A DNA stretch of 64,000 nucleotides from Reticulitermes speratus (GCA_021186555.1 JAJKFL010000011.1:33669512-33733511); one strand, 5' to 3'; counted from the first letter of the stretch, positions 41,786-53,826 are shown. Program-made: numbers and translations. The notes: generated by a model not told the origin, from the letters alone.

Positions 41786-42705
41786 TACACAGTATTTAAT
41801 GCAGAAAATTGCAAAATTAATAATAAATAATAATTCGTCATGTGTGATGTCCCTTCTACATGTTTCGGCCTCTAAAACGCCACCGTCAGGGAGGCTGTAT
41901 AAAAAGGAATACAGATACAGCAAATTCTGTCTAAGTTGTGCATGTGTAGAGTTAAACACAATATTATCAATTAAAATTCGTAAAAATGTTTAAAATGTGT
42001 ATCAATTATAAATGTTTTACATTTCGCAAAATTGTTTTATCTTTCGTTTCGACAAACATCTACTGTGTATATCAATTTTACATTGCTTATTCCATGCATT
42101 GTAATAAAGTTACAAACTTACGTAATACCAACAAATGCACTATTCAATATTTTATTCGTAATCTCTTTTTACATAGCTACTGCGTGTTTCGGCTTTATTA
42201 TCTCGTCATTTTCAGGGAGCTGACACCGAAATTACTATTTTATTGCTGTACATTTTCTAGTAACTTCGGTGTCAGCTCCCTGAAGATGGCGAGATAATAA
42301 CGCCGAAACATGTAGTGGCTGTGTAAAAAGAGAATACGAATAAAATATTTAATAATGCATTTGTTGTTGTTACGTAAGTTTCGTATCTATATCGATTTTT
42401 GTCTTCCTTATTCGAAGGGCGTTATGCCGTTACTGTCGGCTGATGTTTATGTCCTGGTGGACTGCTGTACGAATACTGCGGCAAAATGCGAAACATTTGT
42501 AATAGATTTATATCTTAAACATTTTTAGGAATTTCAATTGATAATATTGTTTTTAAATCTACACATGCACATCTTAGACAGAATTTGCTGTATATGTATT
42601 TCTTCATATACAGCCTGCCTGATGATGGCCTTGTAGATGCCGAAACATGTAGAAGATATATCATACATGAAAAATGATCGTTATTGATTGTACGATTTGT
42701 ACTGT
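41786..42705. mobile_element. Nested foldback with four hammerhead-like motifs (H11-H13)
   Basis: Outer arms 41786-41992 and 42517-42705 are diverged inverted copies, each with a motif: H11 (minus, 41851-41895; core CUGACGG) and H13 (plus, 42610-42660; CUGAUGA, U, GGC/GCC, GAAA, CAUG, UA). Between them a second inverted pair carries H12a (minus, 42173-42233; damaged) and H12b (plus, 42271-42322; CUGAAGA, U, GGCG/CGCC, GAAA, CAUG, UA, outer stem CAGC/GGCUG). ACCAACAAATGCACT lies at 42127-42141. Confidence 0.7.
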
Positions 42706-43080
42706 GTATTCTGCCTATTGCACGGAATGTGGAATTCATTAAAATCGTATTTATCTTTTATTTCCTTCATGCGTGCTACATGTCCTGGTTGTCTAGGGAC
42801 AATTAAAAATTCCACTTGGCGCGGCTACAAGACTGCAGTATTGTGTGGGACCTACTTTACCTACCTCGTCTGATCAAGCCTTTTCTAGCCGGATACCAGC
42901 CTCAGTGGTTTTACCTTTAACCACCGTAATGCATTATGGGTATCTGAACACAGTGTCGCCACGTCTCAGAATAAAAGAACGGTACATTGGACTCTTTAAT
43001 AGGTCCATTAGCGCTTGGACATCATGTTACAATTTATTTTTAAATAATAATCTTATTATTTGATGGTATATGATACGAGT
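42706..43080. other. No recognised feature
   Basis: No gene or repeat placed. Confidence 0.4.
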
Positions 43081-43344
43081 GCCGATCGCAGTGGCAACGC
43101 GGTCTGAGCTGTGGGTCTGCGGCCTCTCACTTGCTGGGATTGCGGGTTCGAATCCCGCCGGGGGCATGGATGTCTGTCTCTTGTGAGTGTTGTGTGTCGT
43201 CAGGTAGAGGTCTCTGTGTCGGGCTGATCACACGTCCAGAGGGGTCCTACAGAGTGTGGTGTGTCTGAGTGTGATCGTGAAGCCTCGGAAAAATGAGGAG
43301 GCCCTGGCTCACTTAGGGCTGTTGCGCCATGGGGGGGGGGGGGG
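43081..43344 (+). mobile_element. SINE-C, full length
   Basis: Head GCCGATCGCAGTGGCAACGC, B box GGGTTCGAATCCCGCC, body 2 complete, end CTGTTGCGCCATGGG with a G run. No obvious target duplication. Confidence 0.82.
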
Positions 43345-43693
43345 TAAATATGATTTTAGTTAATGACAGCGGGCTCCACAAACATGCGAACGCCCCTACA
43401 TTTACTGATTTCATTTGTCGACAGAGTTGACAGTCGTGCTTGTGAGTCAACCGTGACACATTGTGGTTGTCGAGAGGCCCTTGTTTTTGACGTGTCCTGC
43501 TTTGTTGACGTTATCTTGAGCCTGTTGACTTTGAACAATGATGAGCCTGAGCGTTAGAAAATTTATTGTTGCAGCTGTCGAAATTGTAAACTGTGTAAAT
43601 CTATTTAAAGCGTAGAATAGACAATTTATTTCCTGTTCAAGGTTTGCTGTAAATGAAACAAATGAATATTCCACTTCCTTTGTGCGTCTTCTT
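43345..43693. other. No recognised feature
   Basis: No gene or repeat placed. Confidence 0.4.
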
Positions 43694-43810
43694 AAAATTG
43701 ATTGGAATCCTAGAATCATTAGCTGCAGAACTGAAATTGATTGGAATCCTAGAATCATTAGCTGCAGAACTGAAATTGATTGGAATCCTAGAATCATTAG
43801 CTGCAGTACT
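43694..43810. repeat. 39-bp tandem, 3 copies
   Basis: GATTGGAATCCTAGAATCAT... repeats at 43694, 43733 and 43772 with almost no differences. Unrelated to the LINE-X 39-bp unit. Confidence 0.9.
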
Positions 43811-44138
43811 GAAAGTTAAGTCAAGAATATGCTTAAACTTTCCCCATAATAACTTGTGTAACATTTCACGCTACACACTTTACATGTAACTTACTGATAT
43901 CACGTAACAGCCTTTCCTGCATTAATTACTTTCCTTTCATCAATATTACACTTAATTACTGTCACACATATTCACGTCAACATTTATCGCAATTTTAAGC
44001 CCCTAATTCACAGGCACTGTATTTTCCCACTACACAAGTGTCTATCATGTTGGTATTTGTGACAAGTGCAGTTACAAGTTGTTACGATATGGAGATCTCC
44101 AGTGGCATAACGTTCGTACAGAATTTGGTGAAATTCTT
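43811..44138. other. No recognised feature
   Basis: No gene or repeat placed. Confidence 0.4.
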
Positions 44139-44148
44139 TCAATTAGTT

Positions 44149-44983
44149 TTTTCTTTCCGTGGCTCAACAGCCCCTTTTCGGGTGCCTGGGCCTCCTCGTT
44201 TCGTCGAAGCTTCACGATCACACTTTTTAGACACGCCACAGTCAGTAGGACTCCTCTGGACGAGGGACCAGCTCGTCGCAGAGACCTCTACCTAACAACA
44301 CACAACACTCACAACAGACAGACATACATATCCCCGGTGCGTTTTTTTTTTGGTCTGTCCGGGGTTTTTCCCCTTTGATCCATTTTTTTTGTACTGTTTA
44401 AATCCTTTCGTCCTTCATGTCACTTTACGTTCCATGCTACCGTCCTTACATCAAACACAACACAGACATCCATGCCCCCGGTGGGATTTTTTTTTTTAAT
44501 TCCTGGGTTTTCCCCTTTGATCCATTTTTGTTCTGTATTAGTCCTTTTTGGTCCTTCATGTCACTTTACGTTCCATGCTACCGTCCTTACATCAAACACA
44601 ACACAGACATCCATGCCCCCGGTGGGATTTTTTTTTTTAATTCCTGGGTTTTCCCCTTTGATCCATTTTTGTTCTGTATTAGTCCTTTTTCGTCCTTCAT
44701 GTCACTTTACGTTCCATGCTACCGTCCTTACATCAAACACAACACAGACATCCATGCCCCCGGTGGGATTTTTTTTTTTTTTTAATTCCTGGGTTTTCCC
44801 CTTTGATCCATTTTTGTTCTGTATTAGTCCTTTTTCGTCCTTTCATGTCACTTACGGTCCACAACCGTCTTTTTACAACACAACACAAACATCCATGCCC
44901 CCGGTGGGATTCGAACCCAAGATCCTAGCAAGCGAGCGGCCGCAGACCCACGCCTTAGACCGCACGGCCACTGGGATCGGCTG
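44149..44983 (-). mobile_element. SINE-C multimer: head + four body-1 modules + body 2
   Basis: On the minus strand a single head (44981 leftward, B box as GGGATTCGAACCC on +) is followed by four successive body-1 modules, each ~140-150 bases and each ending in an A-run (T-runs on + at ~44770, 44631, 44487, 44342), then body 2 ending at 44150. TCAATTAGTT at 44139-44148 and 44984-44993 is an exact 10-bp target duplication around the whole structure. Confidence 0.9.
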
Positions 44984-45022
44984 TCAATTAGTTGCTACAG
45001 TAAAATATTGGTACTAGTAAGT

Positions 45023-45190
45023 CACTAACGAACTTCATGGAACAAAGTCCTTCTTGAGAAGCTAACAGGTCCTCAGCTAGTCAATAAATTCCCGCATTTT
45101 ATGGAACCCGAAAGTTCATTACCGCACTCACAACAGCCCGCCACCTGTCCTTATCCTGAGCTATATCAATCCAGTCCATGCCCCCCTCCC
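45023..45190 (-). mobile_element. LINE-W 3' end
   Basis: The minus strand has the final codons (TGGATTGATATAGCTCAGGA) and 3' UTR ending near GGACTTTGTTCC. 5'-truncated. Confidence 0.75.
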
Positions 45191-45296
45191 CAATCCCTGA
45201 GTTCGAACCGGGCACTTTCCAAATACAAGTGTAACACTAACCTGCTCGCCCCTATCCAATTCTCATTTATTAATCAACCCTAATTTGAAGCTATAC

Positions 45297-45519
45297 AGGT
45301 TGTTCCGTAATCTGGAATCATAGGCCATGTTAGTTATTAGTCAGCTTACCTTTTTTGTAGGTTTCGCCCACTATTACGATGTCTCTGAAGATGGAAGAAC
45401 GTATCCAGGTTATTTTGCTTGTTGCAGTCGGAGTCAGAAGGATGTCATCGCCGAATTCAACGGAGTACCTTACGTGTACTCATAATTTGGCTTATGATTC
45501 CAGACTTACGGGACATTCT
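45297..45519 (+). mobile_element. Short Tc1/mariner-like element remnant
   Basis: Terminal inverted repeats GTTCCGTAATCTGGAATCAT (45302) and the partner at 45488-45519 (ATGATTCCAGACTTACGGGA). Inside, at ~45379, MSLKMEERIQVILLV-type codons resemble the N-terminal helix-turn-helix start of a mariner-like transposase; the rest of the gene is deleted. Confidence 0.6.
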
Positions 45520-45540
45520 GTGTATTACGAGATCCTGACA

Positions 45541-45880
45541 GCGTCGTGAAATAAATTATGAATACGCAAATGAATAGCCCATGAAAGGTGGGGGATTTTA
45601 TGAATAATAGCACTACAGTTTGCTCTTCAAGCAGTTCCGTCGGGCAGATCTCGTCTTGTCCCATGTTCTGTTGCTATTTGAAGCCTCGCAGGATACATCG
45701 GTTTCCTATTCATCCCACCCACTTCCGTGCCTACACCAAGCATCACTTATGATTCAGTAGGGTCTCTGTAACATTCTGAAGTCAATGCCATCTGTAGCAG
45801 TTCTCAGCAGCTGCTTCTGTTGTCGTAATTACAGTGCGCAGCATTTATCCTAGCAAGTCTCTACTGTCTGAGCTGCTTAA
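45541..45880. other. No recognised feature
   Basis: No gene or repeat placed. Confidence 0.4.
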
Positions 45881-46682
45881 GCCTTTAAAGCCCAGTGGTT
45901 ACTATACGTACCACCAGGTTTAACATTCACAAATTCTACGTTCTGCCCACACAGTGTATTTATGTGTTTTGTGTGGATCTCAGAACAAACAGCGATTATT
46001 TCACTGTACAGCATTAACTGACTGGTTTGTATAACTGAGACGGAGTGTGTTTACTGCGCGGTACGAGCTGAATCTTGAAATATAATTCAGGTTAATCTTA
46101 GTCTTTCAGTGGTTAAATAATAGTGGTTACTATACGTACCGCCATGTTTAACATTCACAAACTCTACGTTCTGCCCACATAGTGTATTTATGTGTTTTGT
46201 GTGGATCTCAGAACAAACAGCGATTATTTCACTGTACAGCATTAACTGACTGGTTTGTATAACTGAGACGGAGTGTGTTTACTGCGCGGTACGGACTGTA
46301 TTTATGTGTTTTGTGTGGATCTCAGAACAAACAGCGATTATTTCACTGTACAACATTTACTGACTGGTTTGTATAACTGAGACGGAGTGTGTTTACTGCG
46401 CGGTACGGACTGTATTTATGTGTTTTGTGTGGATCTCAGAACAAACAGCGGTTATTTCACTGTACAACATTAACTGACTGGTTTGTATAACTGAGACGGA
46501 GTGTGTTTACTGCGCGGTACGGACTGTATTTATGTGTTTTGTGTGGATCTCAGAACAAACAGCGATTATTTCACTGTACAACATTAACTGACTGGTTTGT
46601 ATAACCGAGATGGAGTGTGTTTACAGCGCGGTACGAGCTGAATCTTTATATATAATTCAGTTTAATCTTAGTCTTTAAGGGG
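45881..46682 (+). mobile_element. Two adjoining piggyBac-like elements with 114-bp units
   Basis: The left element begins after TTAA (45877-45880) with GCCTTTAAAGCCCAGTGG and ends near 46112 (CAGTGGTTAA) after one unit. A second, 5'-shortened start (AGTGGTTACTATACGTACCG, ~46127) leads into about four 114-bp units and ends CTTTAAGGGG at 46682, followed by TTCA instead of TTAA. Same family as 34543. Confidence 0.6.
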
Positions 46683-47260
46683 TTCAGCAACTCAACACTT
46701 CGCCCATACAGTTGCTTAAAATATATTTTCGTATTTGTCTCAATGAACAATAATTGTTTCCGTATACACCATTAATCTGTTGATCTTTGTAATGGAGACG
46801 CATTGTGTTCTCTGTGAGGTAGGAAAGAGTTCTTATTACTTAGATGCATTTCATGCATTCATATACGCGAAAACGACATTTTCATTCCGCCAACGCCTCG
46901 CCGCGTTTGGGTACGATTATATGCTTTCAGAGGACCAACGCATATTAAGAAAGCACCGTCCGTTAGTCTGTCCGCATGAAGCAACTGGGGAAGTGGTGAA
47001 CGGGTTTTTGTGAAATTTTATATTGGGGAGTTTGCTTACGTTTGTCGAAACTTTTTCAATTTTGACGAAAATCGTGCTACAACAACGTAAACTTTAAACG
47101 AAGACCTGCGTGAGTTTATGCAAGCATCTTGTACATAATTCGCTAAATATCGTAACGAAAAATGTTTCTGACAAAAGTTATGAAGACAAATCAAATACAC
47201 CCTTTTTTTTCCAATAAAATTTTCCTTTAAGTGTTACGGTTTTCAAAATAATCACACTAA
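46683..47260. repeat. Diverged relative of the 114-bp unit and repeat R
   Basis: AACAATAATTGTTTCCGTAT and ATGGAGACGCATTGTGTTCT echo the 114-bp unit. GTCTGTCCGCATGAAGCAAC and the following blocks echo repeat R (inverted). Both are old copies. Confidence 0.4.
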
Positions 47261-47571
47261 GCGTAGATACGCTCCAGAACTGTTACGCTATGCGTATGTT
47301 TTCCCGATCTAGTATGTTCAACGCAAACTTATTTGACAGCCTTATTATTGAAAATATTTAATCATTATCTTCCGGCCTTTAAACCCCAATTTAGCTGATG
47401 ACGGCCGGAGTTACTTTCATTTTAAATTCCCATCCCTGCACCTAAATGGGACAACATTTTCCCTTTCGTTCATGAAGACTTACATTTAACGGGACATGGA
47501 CGGCCCGTTTGGCCAATAGAGGTTAAACAAAACTTCCGTTTGTCTAAATTAGTAGGCCTGAATGTATAGGA

Positions 47572-47690
47572 TTTTCCCTTTTACCGTGTCTCTGATGTTT
47601 TAATCGCGTAGAATGCCTGCGTCCGTCGGAACATCACGTGAAAGGTGCTGTGCTCGGGGACACTATAAACGGGACACTCTGTATATAACT
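47572..47690. mobile_element. Short MITE, same family as 54734
   Basis: CCCTTTTACCGTGTCTCTGA at left and GTGCTCGGGGACACTATAAA...GGACACTCTG at right form imperfect inverted ends shared with 54734-54855. Confidence 0.55.
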
Positions 47691-48317
47691 GTTCATTTCA
47701 CTAAAATGTAACTGAACGTCTGTCAGCGTCATTTAATTACAATATAATGTTTTATTTCTTGTGACTGGTCGTTGTCGCACTGTGTCCACTTTATCCTGCG
47801 CCCCCCCCCCACCCCAAGTACCAATTATACAGCAGGGTGTGTGAGCGCCGGGGACAGTCTGCGCTACCGGAAACGGAAGGTCCACTGCGTAGTCAATGGC
47901 TATGCCTGAGACATCTATCACAACAGAACATTTGAAGACTGCTTTTGATCCTGCTGGAATTCCGCCAGTTGCTTCAAGTTGTTAGAAGGTGGCGTATATA
48001 TACATACATACACAGACTGAGATGGTGATATGATAAACATCCTCTCCTGAGGAAATAAGGAAACGTGGTATAAACAAAGCAAGTTAAATGACATCTGACA
48101 TTTTAAGACGGTGAGATTTAGAGTGCCTTCTTGTGTGTGATGACAACATGTAGTGTATTGGATAGATACCAGTGTTATGGGCAGGGCTTGCTCTTCTGAT
48201 CTTCAGCGCAAAAGACTTAAACCCGGAAGATGGCAGTAGTATGTTCCATCGAGCTGGCTGGGCACGTCAATAAACGTTGTCACGTTCTGAAATAAGATTT
48301 GGATTTAGTTTTGAATA
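47691..48317. other. No recognised gene
   Basis: A C-run lies at ~47802. No repeat or domain identified. Confidence 0.4.
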
Positions 48318-48332
48318 GCAAGAAATCACGAG

Positions 48333-48632
48333 GTAAAGGTAAAGCAATCCCATTACAGGCCTGAACAGGCCCTTAATGTTCCAGAAGGTTGAGGCTTCCA
48401 GATTTCTAGACAATCGGCACATGAAGGTGGTAAAGTTGTCAGCCCTACTCACCGGCCGCCTTTACCCTCCAGGAAAGATTCCTGATACTCATTTCTGTTA
48501 GAGGCTGAGTCGACCCCAGGGCCATAGTGCGACCGAAACGATTATGTCAATGAAAAATTCCAATGACACAATCGGGAATCGAACCCGCGACCTTCTGGCT
48601 TGTAGCGCAGTGCCTCAACCAACTGCGCCACC
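48333..48632 (-). mobile_element. SINE-A with perfect 15-bp TSD
   Basis: The minus strand has A box (CAGTTGGTTGAGGCACTGCG), B box (GGGTTCGATTCCCG) and the complete body. GCAAGAAATCACGAG flanks it at 48318-48332 and 48633-48647. Confidence 0.95.
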
Positions 48633-48756
48633 GCAAGAAATCACGAGACATTACGATAAATGAATCAAGTATGTGAACTAACTACCTGGCCATGAATTGG
48701 ATGGTCTGATTTCGAATCTGTTTACCGTGACTTCCAGGACGGATCTGTAACCCACT

Positions 48757-48925
48757 CAGGGGCGTAAATAAAAGGACGGGCCCCACTATAATTATTAGTG
48801 ACTTTACCCCATATCCGGAATACTGCCTTATGTCAGAAGAACGGAAACCAATTCGAAAGATTCCACAAAAAAAATTTTGGTATTCTGTACGTTTAGGGAC
48901 ACCCCTGACCCACGTAGTCCCCCAC
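48757..48925 (+). repeat. Dispersed repeat, partner of 28126
   Basis: CAGGGGCGTAAATAAAAGGA at the left is hAT-like. TGGTATTCTGTACGTTT and AATACTGCCTTATGTCAGAA match 28200-28300. The other terminus is not recognised. Confidence 0.45.
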
Positions 48926-49307
48926 GCTGCAGGGTCTGTGGTGGCATTATCTATGCCGCTGGACACATTCCACTGGTTACAGGAAATTACGCAGTGTAGA
49001 GGTGATCGCTGTGCCTCTGTCTAGTGTTGAGCTTAAGATACAAGTTGAAGTTTACTTCACGCCTTCCACTGGACTTCACGCTGTGCTCATAATCACGAAC
49101 TTCGCCGGTGCCTCGCCCTATTTCTTAAACAACTATGTTTGCTGGAATTCCTTGTGTGTGCGTGTCCTTCGTTTGGTGTTTTGAATTATTTGACCATTTT
49201 TTTTACGAAATTTGGTATGGACGTTATTTCCTTAGAGGCAACTTGGACGTCGTCGTAAATTTCAGCTTATCAAAATCGGTAATAATAACATGGAGAACTT
49301 GCACACT
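48926..49307. other. Mostly unassigned
   Basis: A SINE-D-like scrap (CTCTGTCTAGTGTTGAGCTT) is at 49012-49035; otherwise nothing. Confidence 0.35.
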
Positions 49308-49376
49308 TGTGAGTTTTGATCCCGGGACCTTCCAGCCCGTAGCAAGTCGCTACACCAACTACACTATCCAGGCCCA
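49308..49376 (-). mobile_element. SINE-D head only
   Basis: The minus strand reads GGCCTGGATAGTGTAGTTGG ... with B box rc of GATCCCGGGACC. Body missing. Confidence 0.6.
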
Positions 49377-49993
49377 CAATAAAGATTTATTCAGGAGAAT
49401 AAGGTGTAATATTATAGAACAACCCCAGACTGTTTCTTTTGCCTCATTGGACTCTGAATCTGCAGTCTAGGAGCAAACAGCAGCTTTACAGGATAACTAC
49501 TTCTATCTCCCTCTATGTTCATATCGATTCATTATCGGTTTTCCTGTTCGCAGTCAAAACACATAAAGTAATTTAAAGTGACTAATAGCCAGACCATCCC
49601 CACCTCTCTCAGTTTCGGTGTAAAAGAATCGATTCTTCCCCTTGGACGTTATAGACTTGCCTATCTGGGTCAGCCATTCTTTGATGGTCAATATTACCAC
49701 CACTTCAGTTACCCTTCTGTGTCTCCAGAGATATTCCTGCAAATAAATGTGCTGAATATTGTTTGCAGATATCTCTGGGTACCACAATGCCTTCAGACTA
49801 GGCAAACAGGCCTACATGAGGTGCATGGAGGAGTTGAGAAAGTATATTAGCATATGACGTGCCTGTATCTGACACTGTACCACGAATCCTGCTGTCAGTA
49901 CTTCGTACCTTCCCTTCATATCTTTACAGAACTTTACTTTAAAGCAATTGTTCCCAGTTTCCCCTAACAGTGGCGTGCAATCCAAAGGAATAA
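49377..49993. other. No recognised gene
   Basis: The ORFs on both strands at 49554-49850 have no known domain. Confidence 0.4.
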
Positions 49994-50215
49994 ACGTAAA
50001 GGTGTCCCTGTCCACGCCATGAAGGCATAGATGGGGAGTAGAGGTATAGATCCACTCATGCTTAACCCGGGTGTCAGATGGAGGTGGGTGGTCAATGCCA
50101 CGCCCCGGCCACATTACCCCGAGAAGGGTCCTCGTTATCCACTGTAGAGAGGCTAGGTGGGCCCAAGAGCTGGTCTAGACGGGTATGGAAAAGAGAAAAG
50201 ATTACCACTCGACGC
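49994..50215 (-). mobile_element. SINE-D, head truncated
   Basis: The minus strand contains the GTCTAGACCAGCTCTTGGGC-like block, CGGGGTAATGTGGCCGGGGC and the tail ending CCATGGCGTGGACAGGGACA-like (rc of GTCCCTGTCCACGCCATG). Confidence 0.7.
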
Positions 50216-50597
50216 TGTGTAATACCCCAGAAGAGCGCAGATCTCATGAACATCGCGGCGGAAGCCTGAAATCACAGAAAATCTCTTTTCGCCACTCTGA
50301 AGAATAAAGTCCGGTCATAACTGTGTCATATAGGGACAGTTTACCTCAGCTGTGGCGTGCAATACAGAAGAATGATAAATTCGAAAAGAATAGAGTTACG
50401 ATCTGATTTTAGGTATTTTTTTTTTGTGCTGCACCCCACTGTTAGGGTACAAGGTTAGACGTAGGGGCAGAATGGACCATCATGTGCACTTCACATCGAG
50501 TTCATATTGCGTATATTTAGGGTTTTGTTGGTCCTTACATCATTACATACGTCAGTAGCTTTCTTAAGAAGATTCCACACCATTGTGTTTACAGTAG
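50216..50597. other. Mostly unassigned
   Basis: AGATCTCATGAACATCGCGG at 50238 recurs near 29148. Nothing else placed. Confidence 0.4.
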
Positions 50598-50800
50598 AAT
50601 TAAAACCACAAAATATTCAGTCTAAACAAAACTATTTAGTTCGTAAGAAAATCAGCTACATGTTTCGGCAAAAAAAAAATTTTCCTTTTGTCTTTCGTAA
50701 TCAGCCTGATGATTTCTATATATTTTAGCCAAAACATGTAGCTGTTTACCTTGAGAAATAAATTGTTTTGTTTAGACGGAATATTTTGTACTTTTAATTG
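50598..50800. mobile_element. Foldback with hammerhead-like motif H14
   Basis: Arms 50598-50668 and 50731-50800 pair (TCTAAACAAAAC and its complement). H14 (plus, 50699-50747): outer stem AUCAGC/GCUGU, CUGAUGA, a U-rich segment with no clear helix, AAAA in place of GAAA, CAUG, UA. A half-motif faces the other way at 50651-50672. Confidence 0.6.
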
Positions 50801-51142
50801 TTAGTGAATGTATTATGCTAGTAGGAGGTGATTTATTCAACTTCGAAACATTCGCCGAGATAAGCAGGTGAGCAGCGTGCCTGTCTTTCTAACCTGAGGG
50901 CGAATATGCTGCAGTGATGGGATATCTGTGGTGTAACGATGGCAGTTAAATTGGAAGCACATTAGTGTAAACGGTGCAAGGCGTCTGGAAATTTATAGAT
51001 TACAGCAACATCGCTCCAGGGGTGCCCAAACCAGAGCTTCATAACGTGCGGCCCATCTCAATGAGAAATAAAGTGAGATATTTCGCTTTAAGTTTCGTAT
51101 TTAGAGGATAGAATATTTCGGAATATAGAATTAATTAATTTC
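50801..51142. other. No recognised feature
   Basis: No gene or repeat placed. Confidence 0.4.
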
Positions 51143-51420
51143 GGAGCCGGTATAGCTAGTAAGTATAGTGATTAGCCTACGGGTTGGAAGACCCGGGTTT
51201 CGAATCCCGGTTCGATCAAGAGATGTTCCTATACTCCAAAACATCCAGGCCGGCTCTGGGGCCCAGCCAATCTCCAATCCATGGCTACCGGGATTCTTTC
51301 CCGAGGGGTAAAGCGGCTGGGACGTGAAGCTCACTCACATCCATCTAGTACTGAGATTATGAATGGGTGGAGCTATAACTATACTCCCTCTATATGCCTT
51401 TATGGCGTGGACAGGGACAA
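51143..51420 (+). mobile_element. SINE-D, well preserved
   Basis: Head GGAGCCGGTATAGCTAGTAA, B box GGTTTCGAATCCCGG (one extra T), then CCGGCTCTGGGGCCCAGCCA, GGGGTAAAGCGGCTGGGACG and TTTATGGCGTGGACAGGGAC. Confidence 0.82.
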
Positions 51421-51619
51421 TGTTACCTCTTTTACGTTAATTAATTTAACGACGCTGTTATTATATCACGCTGTGTAGCGTCGATGTTGAGTGAATTACT
51501 CTGAATGACCTTTGAGGCACTGTGTCGGTACTTTTTTTGGACGTACTGAGTAAAACCACGATATATCTCAATAGTTTTATTCTTGATCCTTCTGAATGCA
51601 AAATAAGAATGTTACTGTT

Positions 51620-51760
51620 GAGAAACTAGAAATTTTTCATCTAGTGAATAAATTACCCGCATATTATGGAATCCGAACGTTCATTACCTTGTTCACAAAA
51701 TCCCACCACTTGTCCCTGTCCTGAGCCACATTAATCTAGTCCACGCACTCCCATACCACT
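51620..51760 (-). mobile_element. LINE-W 3' end, diverged
   Basis: The minus strand has TGGCTCAGGACAGGGACAAG and the 3' UTR (rc of GAATAAATTACCCGCATATT). Confidence 0.65.
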
Positions 51761-51869
51761 AGAAAGAAGTGGTTACGGCCTATTTTAGGGCACTGTTTCA
51801 AAATTTGTCTGGCGGGGTAATGAAACGCATGAAAAACCCTCAGGATAGTCGATACTATCGTGTTGTGTA

Positions 51870-52702
51870 CAGTAGAACCTCGATTATCCGAAATAAAGGG
51901 GGCGGACCCGATTTCGGATAAACAAAATTTCGGATAATTCGGAAATTTCGGCTTGACGTGATAAGGTGCAATACAAATAACATTTATTCAGAAAATCGTC
52001 TGATGTTAATAAAATTTATAGCACAACAAAATGTACGATATTTACATATACAATACAACACTACAAAATGTACGATATTTACAGATACAATACAACACTA
52101 CAAAATGTACGATATTTACAGATACAATACAACACTACAAAGTGTACGATATTTACAGATACAATACAACACTACAAAGTGTACGATATTTACAGATACA
52201 ATACAACACTACAAAGTGTACGATATTTACAGATACAATACAACACTACAAAGTGTACGATATTTACAGATACAATACAACACTACAAAGTGTACGATAT
52301 TTACAGATACAATACAACACTACAAAGTGTACGATATTTACAGATACAATACAGCACTACAAAGTGTACGATATTTACAGATACAATACAACACTACAAA
52401 GTGTACGATATTTACAGATACAATACAACACTACAAAGTGTACGATATTTACAGGTACAATACAACACTACAAAGTGTACGATATTTACAGATACAATAC
52501 AACACTACAAAGTGTACGATATTTACAGATGCAGTACAACACTACAAATTTACACGAAAAAGGTCCGATATTTTAGTTTGAACTTTTTTTACAACGTTTT
52601 TTGGTTGCAGTAATCCTCCACCGCTTTATCAATAAGACGTCGGCCGGTTTCCGTTAACTCGAGTTTCGGTTAAGCGAATTTCGAATAACCGAGGTTCTAC
52701 TG
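51870..52702. mobile_element. pogo/Tigger-like MITE with internal 37-bp array
   Basis: The ends are CAGTAGAACCTCGATTATCC and (rc) CAGTAGAACCTCGGTTATTC, typical of pogo-superfamily elements, flanked by TA (51868-51869 and 52703-52704). About 14 copies of a 37-base unit (ACAGATACAATACAACACTA...) fill 52030-52550. No transposase; the open frames in the array come from the repeat. Confidence 0.88.
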
Positions 52703-52704
52703 TA

Positions 52705-53368
52705 TTACGATATCTGTAGGGATCAAACTGGCAGCATCGCAGGCTCATAGCTCTGTCTGTCAGTGACATCTTGTTCGATACCCACATTAGTTCTTTGAAT
52801 CTCATACTGAAGACTTTATGATCAACTAGGAATGGAGACATCGCAAAACTTCTTGATAAATATATGCAAGGTAGCCAACTTTAAACTTCTTTTAATGTGG
52901 GAGTAACTGAAGGCCAAGGGCGTGCGTAACTGAGCCAAGATATGAAGAATTAGTGACAGGTGTGTGTTTTAAGTTGTCATTATGACATCTCCACTCCAAC
53001 AGAGACGGCAGTTCCGTATCATTACCGTGTAGGTTAGCCACTTTAACTACGGGCTCCGCGGAAGATTCTCAGAACTCGTAACAGGAATTCCTTGTACCGC
53101 CCACACTGTTTATCAGGACCGATACAATGGCGAGTTAACGACCGTGGCTGTAATTTGAAACATAACTGCTAGAAGCCACGAAACTCTCTTGCTTAATTGT
53201 TGAATTTAATTTGTTAAATAACTGCAGACATGTTATGTCGAAGGGTTAACACAGGGGTGGACAAAATCGTTAGTGTATAGTCTAGAGTGGGGAAACCAAA
53301 CGCGCCACCAGTTCTGATTTGCTTAGTCCCTTATTGGGCAGGGATATACATATATTCCATCTGAATAA
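52705..53368. other. No recognised gene
   Basis: No repeat or domain identified. Confidence 0.4.
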
Positions 53369-53826
53369 ACCCTTTAAAAACGAAACGTATCTGTTCTATA
53401 TAAGGACTCAGCCCGTACCGCGCAGTAAACACACTCCGTCTCAGTTATACAAACCAGTCAGTTAATGCTGTACAGTGAAATAATCGCTGTTTGTTCTGAG
53501 ATCCACACAAAACACATAAATACAGTCCGTACCGCGCAGTAAACACACTCCGTCTCAGTTATACAAACCAATCAGTTAATGCTGTACAGTGAAATAATCG
53601 CTGTTTGTTCTGAGATCCACACAAACCACATAAATACAGTCCGTACCGCGCAGTAAACACACTCCGTCTCAGTTATACAAACCAGTCAGTTAATGCTGTA
53701 CAGTGAAATAATCGCTGTTTGTTCTGAGATCCACACAAAACACACAAACACACTGTGTGGGCAGAAAGTAGAATTTGTGAATGTTAAACACGGTGGTAAA
53801 TATAGTAACCACTGGGCTTTAGAGGG
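53369..53826 (-). mobile_element. piggyBac-like element with three 114-bp units
   Basis: Same family as 34543, on the minus strand. It begins after TTAA (53827-53830) with CCCTCTAAAGCCCAGTGG, has three units, and ends at CCTTTAAAAACG; the far TTAA has decayed (TAAA). The 3' flank sequence ATATAAGGACTCAGCCC differs from the other members. Confidence 0.6.

Noticed and set aside
46780..47013. 77-codon ORF as a possible gene
   Set aside because: It overlaps diverged 114-bp-unit and R-related repeat sequence.
51958..52613. Three overlapping ~180-207-codon ORFs
   Set aside because: A stop-free 37-bp array cycling through frames inside a pogo-like MITE.
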